Below, one piece after another: positions 33,084 to 39,281 of a stretch of 39,281 nt of DNA. The translations under genes were made by a program, and so were the position numbers. The notes beneath the pieces were generated by a model. It was not told the origin of the DNA and ran no database searches. It saw nothing but the letters and a program-made list of their open reading frames with translations. Every line of letters starts with the position of its first letter. The stretch's first letter is position 1. Source of the stretch: JBNKLG01 sp050292235 (GTDB taxonomy: Bacteria > Pseudomonadota > Gammaproteobacteria > Chromatiales > Chromatiaceae); NCBI GenBank assembly GCA_050292235.1, contig JBNKLG010000015.1:1-39281 (forward strand). The letters run 5' to 3'.

Positions 33084-35378
33084 ATGATGAAGAAAGCCAG
33101 GCAATCCGGGGGTACAGCTTCCAAAAACGGTGAAGATGCTTCTGCGGAAAAGCGCCAGCCAGTCGAGTTGGGGCGCCCTATCGGCCAGTATTTGTTGTGG
33201 CTTTTTATGGTCATTTCGGGTTTGGCGGCAATGATCTGGGTGGTGGATGCGCAACTGTCGAGCTACCGCTTAAATGTCAGCAGAACCGCCATGTCCAATA
33301 CCTTGTCCCGGGCCGTGGCCGGTCGCGTTTCCGAGCAGTTGAGGATGCGGCAACATGATTTGTCAGCATTGGCTCGTGACCCTAAATTGGTGAAATTGGC
33401 TGGAGAAAAGGATTCCACAGCTTTGGATGCCTATGTGCAAAAGATCACAGGCTCTGTGGCTAACGATTGGATATGGCGGGCACGCGTTTTACCACCCAAT
33501 TGGGATACGCCAAATCCAAATGCCCATCCCCCATTTGGATACGTGGCATTGGAGGAGATTCGGTCGGTGGCGAGTTCAGGCCAGACAAGTGATTTTGAAC
33601 TGGTCAAAGCGCCTGATGACAGCATGACCCATGTATCAGTGGCCTTGCCGGTCAAGACCACAGGCGGTCAATTGGTGGCTGTGATGCAGGTGGCTTTAAA
33701 GCCGGACTGGTTGTTAAATCCTCTGCGCCAGGTGCCGGAGACAACTGCTGTTGGTCTGTTGCAGCGGGCTCAGGGAAAGCTTGTCCAGATGTCGGCCAAC
33801 GTCTCTGATGTCGATTTTACCGACCAAGAGGAGTCGACTGTTTCAGTGACAGGTTCGACTTGGTTGATCGCCAGTCGAAATCGGGCCGATGGCCCTGCTT
33901 GGCTGGGCCTGGTCCATTGGGGGTTGCTGGGACTGCTGTTGGTGTTGTCTTTTGGTGCAGTTTGGATAGTGCAGCGTCGGTTGCACCATGATATCGAACA
34001 GGATCAGGATGATCTCGTGCAGAACATTCGGGCGATTCGCGAAGGTCAAAAACCGCTGTTGGGTCAGGCCCGGATTCGTGAGTTTCACCAGATCAGCAAG
34101 CTGATCCAGGGGTTAAAGGCGCAACCCCCAGAGCCTAAACCAAAACCTGAGGCGCGCCGCCCAATGCCATCCATGCCTGCCGAGGCGGTTAGTTTTCCTG
34201 GCTCTCCGGAGCAACCGAAGGCGACTGCAGTGTCGGCTCCTGCAGAGCCGGAGCATTCGATTGAGCTGGTAGACGATAAGCCAAAGGTGTCAAAGCTCAG
34301 TCAGGAGATTTTTCATCCGGATGGGATTTTTGGCCAAGAGAGTGAAGGGCTTGATGAGACAGCTTACTACTACTTGGGACGTGCTTTTGGCAGTGAAATG
34401 ATGCAGCAGGGAGAGACCAGCGTTGTGGTTGGCTGGGATGCCCGTCCCAGCAGCGAGACCTTTTCCGAAGCGCTGATCAAGGGGCTGACCTCTGCAGGCA
34501 TTACGGTCTCTGATCTGGGTAAAGTGCCGACCCCAGTGCTCTATTATTTCAGTCAGACGCAGGGTCCATCCAATGCGGCGATGGTTACGGGGAGCCATTT
34601 GTCGGTAGAGCATAATGGTCTCAAACTACAGTTGGCTGGTGAACCTCTTCATGGCAAGCGTCTACTGCGGTTGCTGCAGCGCATTCAGCGGCAGGAGTTC
34701 GTGAGTGGGCAGGGCTCGCGCCAGCAACACTTCCCGGTGAGTGCCTATCAGCAACAGGCTACGATTGAAATCAATTTACATCGTTCACTCCGGCTGGTGG
34801 TGGATTGTGGCCATGGGGTAACGGGGTTGGTGGCACCAGAGCTGTTCCGCTCACTGGGTTGTGATCTGCTGGAGCTGCGGACAGATATTGATGAGTCGGC
34901 AGAGCCCTGTTCTCTAGACCCCGGTCGGCACGGGCAGCTGCATGAGTTATCAGCGATGGTCCAGGCGGGCCAGGCAGATCTGGGTCTGGCTTTCGATGCC
35001 GATGGGGTGCGGTTGGGCGTGGTGGATAGTCGGGGACGGCAGGTGGCCCCTGACCAGTGTCTGATGTTACTGGCACGCGATATCCTGAGCCGCAATCCCG
35101 GTGTCGATATCCTCTTTGATGAGGTCAAAAGCTCGACTTTGGTGCCAGTGATCCTGGAGCAGGGGGGATTGCCGGTAAAATGGAAGGCCGAACAAGGGCC
35201 GATGCGATCCAAAATGATGGAAAATCAGGCCCTGCTCGGTGGCGAGACCGATGGCCGTTATTACATTGCGGAACACTGGTTTGGGTTTGATGATGCCATC
35301 TATGCTGCTGTCCGTTTGTTGGAATTGGTCAGCCTGGACAGCCAATCCAGTGCAGAGATGTTTGATGGACTGTCCTGA
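33084..35378 (+). CDS. Membrane-anchored AlgC-like phosphohexomutase homologue, C-terminally truncated and probably inactive
   Basis: A 764-residue fusion in the place usually held by algC. A cytoplasmic tail, a membrane helix (~35-60, LLWLFMVISGLAAMIWVVDA), a ~210-residue periplasmic region, a second helix (~275-300, LLGLLLVLSFGAVWIVQRRL), a HAMP-like and Pro-rich linker, then AlgC-type phosphomannomutase/phosphoglucomutase domains 1-3. The phosphoserine position survives (TGSH, Ser504), but the following Asn-Pro is Leu-Ser. The metal loop is DADGVR (638-643) where DGDGDR is normal, so the third Asp is Val. The sugar loop is GETDGR (720-725) instead of GEMSGH. Domain 4 with the phosphate-binding RASNT loop is absent: the stop comes soon after the FGFDD block. 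Long AlgC forms with this N-terminal membrane part are known. Start ATG 33084 or 33087, after AAGGGGG. Confidence 0.8.
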   Translation: MMKKARQSGGTASKNGEDASAEKRQPVELGRPIGQYLLWLFMVISGLAAMIWVVDAQLSSYRLNVSRTAMSNTLSRAVAGRVSEQLRMRQHDLSALARDPKLVKLAGEKDSTALDAYVQKITGSVANDWIWRARVLPPNWDTPNPNAHPPFGYVALEEIRSVASSGQTSDFELVKAPDDSMTHVSVALPVKTTGGQLVAVMQVALKPDWLLNPLRQVPETTAVGLLQRAQGKLVQMSANVSDVDFTDQEESTVSVTGSTWLIASRNRADGPAWLGLVHWGLLGLLLVLSFGAVWIVQRRLHHDIEQDQDDLVQNIRAIREGQKPLLGQARIREFHQISKLIQGLKAQPPEPKPKPEARRPMPSMPAEAVSFPGSPEQPKATAVSAPAEPEHSIELVDDKPKVSKLSQEIFHPDGIFGQESEGLDETAYYYLGRAFGSEMMQQGETSVVVGWDARPSSETFSEALIKGLTSAGITVSDLGKVPTPVLYYFSQTQGPSNAAMVTGSHLSVEHNGLKLQLAGEPLHGKRLLRLLQRIQRQEFVSGQGSRQQHFPVSAYQQQATIEINLHRSLRLVVDCGHGVTGLVAPELFRSLGCDLLELRTDIDESAEPCSLDPGRHGQLHELSAMVQAGQADLGLAFDADGVRLGVVDSRGRQVAPDQCLMLLARDILSRNPGVDILFDEVKSSTLVPVILEQGGLPVKWKAEQGPMRSKMMENQALLGGETDGRYYIAEHWFGFDDAIYAAVRLLELVSLDSQSSAEMFDGLS

Positions 35379-35437
35379 GATCCCAACAAGTAGGGGCCTC
35401 AAATCCTGATGTAACGAAATGAGTTGAGTTGACTTCC

Positions 35438-36346
35438 ATGAGTTTGACCCCTAATGCCGCCCATGAGGTGGCCCATGTATTAACCGAAGCTTTGCCCTAC
35501 ATCCGTCGCTTTCAGGGAAAGACCATGGTGATTAAATATGGCGGCAATGCCATGGTCGACGATGATCTGAAGAATGGTTTTGCCCGTGATGTCGTACTGA
35601 TGAAGCTGGTGGGCATCAATCCGGTCGTCGTGCATGGTGGAGGTCCTCAGATCGGTCAATTACTGGAGCGTCTGGGAAAAGACAGTCACTTTGTGCAGGG
35701 GATGCGGGTGACGGACAGTGAGACCATGGATGTGGTGGAGATGGTATTGGGGGGCTTGGTGAATAAGGAAATCGTGAATCTGCTGAATCGCCATGGCGCT
35801 TCCGCAGTCGGCCTGACCGGCAAGGATGGCGATCTGATCCGTGCTCGTAAGATGGTGCTGACTCGTGACAGCCAGGAGGTCCAGGCATCCGAGATTGTGG
35901 ATATCGGCCATGTCGGGGAGGTAGAGAGTATCGATTCCTCAGTGGTGGATATGCTGGTCAGTGGGGACTTTATTCCGGTGATCGCCCCCATTGGCATGGG
36001 TGAGGATGGCTATTCCTACAACATCAATGCCGATCTGGTTGCCGGAAAGATGGCCGAGGTGCTGGGGGCGGAAAAGCTGATTCTGTTGACCAACACCCCA
36101 GGGTTGCTGGACAAGGCGGGCAATCTGCTGACCGGGCTGGATACCCAGCGGGTGGATGGCCTGATCGCGGACGGTACGATCAGTGGCGGTATGTTGCCCA
36201 AGATTGGCTGTGCCATGAGTGCCGTGCAGGGTGGTGTCAATACCGCCCACATCATCGATGGCCGGGTTCCCCATGCAGTGCTGTTGGAGCTGTTCACCGA
36301 CGAGGGGGTGGGTACCCTCATCCGGCGGCGCAATGAGCGCGTGTAG
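35438..36346 (+). CDS. argB: Acetylglutamate kinase
   Basis: Second step of arginine synthesis: phosphorylates N-acetylglutamate in the cytoplasm. 302 residues with the ATG at 35438 (MSLTPNAAHEVAHVLTEALP), preferred over an upstream TTG. Motifs: MVIKYGGNAMVDDDLKNGFA with the Lys, VVVHGGGPQIGQLLERLGKD (Gly-rich loop), VQGMRVTDSETMDVVEMVLG, YNINADLVAGKMAEVLGAEK, and SGGMLPKIGCAMSAVQGGV. It follows the AlgC-like gene by ~60 bases, a conserved order. Confidence 0.97.
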   Translation: MSLTPNAAHEVAHVLTEALPYIRRFQGKTMVIKYGGNAMVDDDLKNGFARDVVLMKLVGINPVVVHGGGPQIGQLLERLGKDSHFVQGMRVTDSETMDVVEMVLGGLVNKEIVNLLNRHGASAVGLTGKDGDLIRARKMVLTRDSQEVQASEIVDIGHVGEVESIDSSVVDMLVSGDFIPVIAPIGMGEDGYSYNINADLVAGKMAEVLGAEKLILLTNTPGLLDKAGNLLTGLDTQRVDGLIADGTISGGMLPKIGCAMSAVQGGVNTAHIIDGRVPHAVLLELFTDEGVGTLIRRRNERV

Positions 36347-36353
36347 GGCTTGC

Positions 36354-37355
36354 CTATTGCGCCTTCTTGGTTGTGGCTGCTGTCTGATTGGTTGAGTCCT
36401 CCTGGTGTAGTGCTGAGAACCCTTTGCGGATAGCTTCAACGTGGGGGCTGTTACAGAGTTCTTTGCCGACGGGGCTTTCCTTGCATTGAACGTCGATGAA
36501 AAACTCTTCCACGCCCTCTTTCTCTTCTTTCTTGATTCGGGATACCGTGATGCTGATGTCGTTTTCCGCCATGGCTGATCTGGTCATGATGATGTTGTCC
36601 CCAAGCAGCTGCATGCGTGTGGTGGCATGCTTTCGGGCATAGGCCTCAGCTTTCTCCCAAAGCTTATCGCACTCCTGGCTGCAGGTAATCAGGGTGTCCA
36701 GCATGGCACTGCGTTTGCGTTCAGGCACGATGGAAGCCTTTTCTGAAGAGAGTTTTTTCAAAGAACGGAAGCGGGAAAGATCTTTGGCGTAGTCTTCCCG
36801 GATATCCTGTTTGTGAAGTTCCTGGCGGATCAATTGCTGATAGTTGCGACGGATGTCTTGGCGCAGACTGTCCAACTGCTTCTGCAGATTTGCCGGGATT
36901 GGGTTACCGGCCAGCTCCAGTTGCGCAGCATGAGCCTGTTTTTCACCCAGCCTGGCTTTTAGGCGACGGATATTGCTGCGTAAAATCACGATTTTGGCGT
37001 CCAGGGAAGAGAGTTTGCCGTTCCGGGCCATGATGATGTCATCTTCATTGCGGAAGGTGCGCAACAAGACCCGGTCTTGCTCCCGCTGTTTCTCTACCAG
37101 GCGTTGTTGTTCTTGGCGATGGCGCTCCAGCTCGGCCTCTCGGGCGCGCTCTTCCGGGGTTAAGGCGGCAGCGCGCTCTTTGATGGTATAGCCACGGCTG
37201 TCCAACTCTTGCTGCTTATTCTTGGCTGCAGAAGGAGGGATTTTGTCCGAGAAATGAACCTTGCCATTCTCATCCACCCAGCGAAAAAGCTTGGCCTGGG
37301 TAGGCGCTGACAAGGCAATTGAGAGAGAGAGCAGTAAGAGGGTAGAAGCTTTCAT
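36354..37355 (-). CDS. DUF4124 domain protein with coiled coil
   Basis: A 333-residue exported protein. Signal peptide MKASTLLLLSLSIALSAPTQ (cleavage ~21), then a short DUF4124 domain (KLFRWVDENGKVHFSDKIPP), then ~170 residues of strongly charged helix (EERAREAELERHRQEQQRLV, QLDSLRQDIRRNYQQLIRQE) predicted to coil. The C-terminal ~100 residues hold several cysteines (DTLITCSQECDKLWEKAEAY; IDVQCKESPVGKELCNSP) that could form disulfides in the periplasm. Role unknown. Converges on argB with seven bases between. Confidence 0.75.
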   Translation of the reverse strand: MKASTLLLLSLSIALSAPTQAKLFRWVDENGKVHFSDKIPPSAAKNKQQELDSRGYTIKERAAALTPEERAREAELERHRQEQQRLVEKQREQDRVLLRTFRNEDDIIMARNGKLSSLDAKIVILRSNIRRLKARLGEKQAHAAQLELAGNPIPANLQKQLDSLRQDIRRNYQQLIRQELHKQDIREDYAKDLSRFRSLKKLSSEKASIVPERKRSAMLDTLITCSQECDKLWEKAEAYARKHATTRMQLLGDNIIMTRSAMAENDISITVSRIKKEEKEGVEEFFIDVQCKESPVGKELCNSPHVEAIRKGFSALHQEDSTNQTAATTKKAQ

Positions 37356-37423
37356 GGCGTTATTCCATCTGGGCCGGGAGTGAATACATAGAATGCAGAG
37401 TGTACAGCATGTGCCGTCTGGAC

Positions 37424-37756
37424 TCAGGTCCCCTTGGGCTTTTTGGGCGAATAGAAACCACCGGGGAAAGGGGCGACATTGTTGCTGCCATCAAAATCCA
37501 GAATCTTGCTGGTCCCTTTTTTCGTTACCTCATCGACACGGATGACGGCATGCATGGGTACCATGGTGCGGCTAACCCCTTGAAACTCATCCTTGAGACG
37601 CTCTTCCGAGGGGTCCAGTACCAGGGATTGGTTGCGGTCGAAAAGTAAATCTTCAATCACCACAAAGCCATACATTTCGCTCTGATAGACTGCCTCAGCA
37701 TAGAGTTCGTAGATTTTGCCCTGATTGACAAAGCGAATGCGGTAGATCCTGTTCAT
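37424..37756 (-). CDS. DUF1820 family protein
   Basis: A 110-residue small protein of the DUF1820 family: YRIRFVNQGKIYELYAEAVY, SEMYGFVVIEDLLFDRNQSL, VLDPSEERLKDEFQGVSRTM and VPMHAVIRVDEVTKKGTSKI. It is probably cytoplasmic and of unknown function. It diverges from hisI and is ~70 bases upstream of the DUF4124 gene on the same strand. Confidence 0.85.
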   Translation of the reverse strand: MNRIYRIRFVNQGKIYELYAEAVYQSEMYGFVVIEDLLFDRNQSLVLDPSEERLKDEFQGVSRTMVPMHAVIRVDEVTKKGTSKILDFDGSNNVAPFPGGFYSPKKPKGT

Positions 37757-37830
37757 AGTCGCCTAAAGTGAAAATGGCCCATTGTACTCCCTGGCGGTAT
37801 CATGTGGGTCCAAACTCGGACAGAGGTTGC

Positions 37831-38268
37831 ATGATGTCACTGAAGCTGACCGAAGCCCTGGCTGTGGGGGACTCCATCCCCCTGTCTCAGGCACTAGACG
37901 CTCTCCCCTACAACGAAGACGGACTGCTCCCTGCCATCGCGCAGCAGCACGATAGCGGTGAGGTGTTGATGCTGGCCTGGATGAATCGGGCAGCCATTGA
38001 AGAGACCCTTGAGACCGGACGTGTCTGCTATTGGTCCCGCTCTCGCCAATCCTTTTGGCGTAAAGGGGAGTCTTCCGGACAGATCCAGCGCCTCTTGGCC
38101 ATGCGCCTGGATTGTGATGGCGATACCCTATTATTAACTGTGGATCAGACAGGCCCTGCTTGCCATACAGGTCGGCGCAGCTGTTTTTACAATCAGGTGG
38201 AGGGAGATCGTCTGGTGGTGGAAACGGCTCCCCTGATTGATCCTGAGGCGCTTTATGGCAAATCCTGA
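37831..38268 (+). CDS. hisI: Phosphoribosyl-AMP cyclohydrolase
   Basis: Third step of histidine synthesis (opens the purine ring of PR-AMP). I start at ATG 37831 (MMSLKLTEALAVGDSIPLSQ), preceded by GAGG; a longer frame from 37768 runs into the divergent gene's leader. Family text: LMLAWMNRAAIEETLETGRV, CYWSRSRQSFWRKGESSGQI, MRLDCDGDTLLLTVDQTGPA and CHTGRRSCFYNQV, with the Asp-Cys metal ligands. No fused HisE domain. It is separated from any his operon and overlaps gloB by 14 bases. Confidence 0.94.
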   Translation: MMSLKLTEALAVGDSIPLSQALDALPYNEDGLLPAIAQQHDSGEVLMLAWMNRAAIEETLETGRVCYWSRSRQSFWRKGESSGQIQRLLAMRLDCDGDTLLLTVDQTGPACHTGRRSCFYNQVEGDRLVVETAPLIDPEALYGKS

Positions 38269-39046
38269 GTCCGGTCTCCGGATTGATCCCATTCCGGCCT
38301 TTAGTGATAACTACATCTGGCTGATCCAGCAGTATGGGGCGGCTTGCCTGGTGGATCCCGGGGATGCTGTCCCGGCTCTCTCCTGTCTGCAACAGGCCGG
38401 TTTGCGCCTGACTGCCATCCTTCTCACCCACAAACATGGGGATCATACGGGGGGGGTGCTGGAGCTGGTCGAACGCTATCCTGGGGTAACGGTCTATGGG
38501 CCTTCTGAAGAGCGTGCCGAGGGTGTGGATCATCCCCTCCAGGATTGTGACGAGATCAATCTGCCGGGTATCGATCTGAGCTTACAGGTGCTAGCAGTCC
38601 CTGGCCATACGTCCGGGCATCTGGCCTACTATGCTCCTGGTATCCTCTTTTGTGGCGATGCCCTCTTTTCTGTGGGCAGTGGCAGGCTCTTTGGGGGTAC
38701 TCATGAGCAGATGCACCACTCTCTCCAGTTGCTGGCCCGATTGCCAGTCGAGACCCGCTGCTATTGTGCCCACGAATACACCCTCGACAATATCGGCTTT
38801 GCCAAGTGGGTCGAGCCAAACAATGCCGCCCTGCTCCAATACGAGGCAGAGTGCCAGACAAAGCGTGAGCAGGGGTTGCCGACGGTTCCTTCCCTGTTAA
38901 GCCAGGAGCTGGCCTGCAACCCTTTTCTGCGCACCGAGAAATTTGATGTGGTCACGGCTGCCGAGCGGTATGCGGGACGGACACTGTCCCACTCCTGGGA
39001 GGTGTTTCGGGCGCTGCGGCAGTGGAAGGATAAGGAGTACGATTGA
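38255..39046 (+). CDS. gloB: Hydroxyacylglutathione hydrolase (glyoxalase II)
   Basis: Metallo-beta-lactamase-fold hydrolase that splits S-lactoylglutathione, completing methylglyoxal detoxification. 263 residues from ATG 38255 (MANPESGLRIDPIPAFSDNY). Metal ligands: LLTHKHGDHTGG with His59, His61, Asp63 and His64, AVPGHTSGHLAYYAPGILF, and LFCGDALFSVGSGRLFGGT. The C-terminal helical domain with YCAHEYTLDNIGFAKWVEPN is present. Overlaps hisI at its start, and its stop overlaps the next ATG by one base. Confidence 0.95.
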   Translation: MANPESGLRIDPIPAFSDNYIWLIQQYGAACLVDPGDAVPALSCLQQAGLRLTAILLTHKHGDHTGGVLELVERYPGVTVYGPSEERAEGVDHPLQDCDEINLPGIDLSLQVLAVPGHTSGHLAYYAPGILFCGDALFSVGSGRLFGGTHEQMHHSLQLLARLPVETRCYCAHEYTLDNIGFAKWVEPNNAALLQYEAECQTKREQGLPTVPSLLSQELACNPFLRTEKFDVVTAAERYAGRTLSHSWEVFRALRQWKDKEYD

Positions 39047-39281
39047 TGACCAAGATCCTGATCAAAGGAGCCACCCTGGTCAATGAGGGCCGGGTTTTTG
39101 AGTCGGATCTGTTGATCGGGGCGGGTCGTATCCGGCGTATCGATACCGACATCAGCGCCGAAGGTGCCCAGGTCATGGATGCTGCTGGTCTGCTGCTGCT
39201 GCCGGGCATGATTGTGGCGGCGGCGGGCGTGATCGCCGGGACTTGGGACGCGATCAACGCATGGCGTGAAGGCGACACGGC
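39046..39281 (+). CDS. Dihydroorotase-like amidohydrolase, 5' part (abnormal after codon 56, runs off window)
   Basis: The frame starts at an ATG overlapping the gloB stop (TGATG) and reads MTKILIKGATLVNEGRVFES, then DLLIGAGRIRRIDTDISAEG, then AGLLLLPGMI. This matches the N-terminus of the dihydroorotase/amidohydrolase family (pyrimidine synthesis in the PyrC-like class). In the family the next residues should be Asp-Asp-Gln-Val-His-Phe with the metal histidines. Instead the frame continues GMIVAAAGVIAGTWDAINAW and is open to the last base. The family match therefore stops at 39213. It is either interrupted by other DNA or joined wrongly at the sequence end. Confidence 0.6.
   Translation, partial: MTKILIKGATLVNEGRVFESDLLIGAGRIRRIDTDISAEGAQVMDAAGLLLLPGMIVAAAGVIAGTWDAINAWREGDT

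Overview
The window looks like a chromosome segment of a gammaproteobacterium. The conserved blocks point that way: rpmB-rpmG beside radC and coaBC, an algC-like gene followed by argB, trpG-trpD, proC-yggT-yggU, prlC, ubiD, and small families such as DUF1820, DUF4426, DUF4124 and TIGR04211. The genus cannot be fixed from sequence alone; a sulfur-oxidising or Chromatiales-like lineage is only a guess. No tRNA, rRNA, CRISPR array or intact insertion sequence was seen.

Layout. 1-4945: the 3' part of an RND efflux permease gene, a small tail-anchored protein, a sodium:solute symporter and murI. 4953-7426 is a decay zone. It holds an hsdM-type methyltransferase pseudogene with a stop codon and a large out-of-frame deletion, an N-terminally truncated ATP-binding regulator, and the last codons of a doxX gene. 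7537-12287: a periplasmic SIMPL protein, a small secreted protein, a large M50 (site-2 type) membrane protease with a probable helical-repeat tail, and a lipoprotein. 12206-16919 is an accessory insertion: a two-gene AAA ATPase plus subtilase (S8) module lies between two diverged direct copies of a ~360-bp segment (lipoprotein 3' end plus FMN-reductase 3' end), with a broken hemL scrap at the right junction.

16660-18846 is a tightly overlapping operon read leftwards: ppa, a YfcE-like phosphoesterase, moaC and an FMN reductase. 18935-19994 has a small orphan gene, a possible 38-codon ORF with a strong ribosome site, and a CbiM-like membrane permease. 19996-24457 (minus strand) is prlC, an SH3-domain membrane protein and ubiD. 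24570-30350 (plus strand) is a probable long operon: trpG, trpD, proC, yggT, yggU, a dynamin-like GTPase and a DUF4426 protein, closed by a strong terminator. 30400-31669 (minus) is rpmG, rpmB and radC. 31773-36346 (plus) is coaBC, a membrane-anchored AlgC-like protein and argB. 36354-37756 (minus) is a DUF4124 protein and a DUF1820 protein. 37831-39281 (plus) is hisI, gloB and the start of a dihydroorotase-like gene whose reading departs from the family just before the window ends.

The points most worth a second look are the AAA-S8 module and the way it is flanked, and the AlgC-like protein. The latter has lost its C-terminal domain and carries changes in its metal and sugar loops, so it may be a membrane-bound pseudoenzyme.
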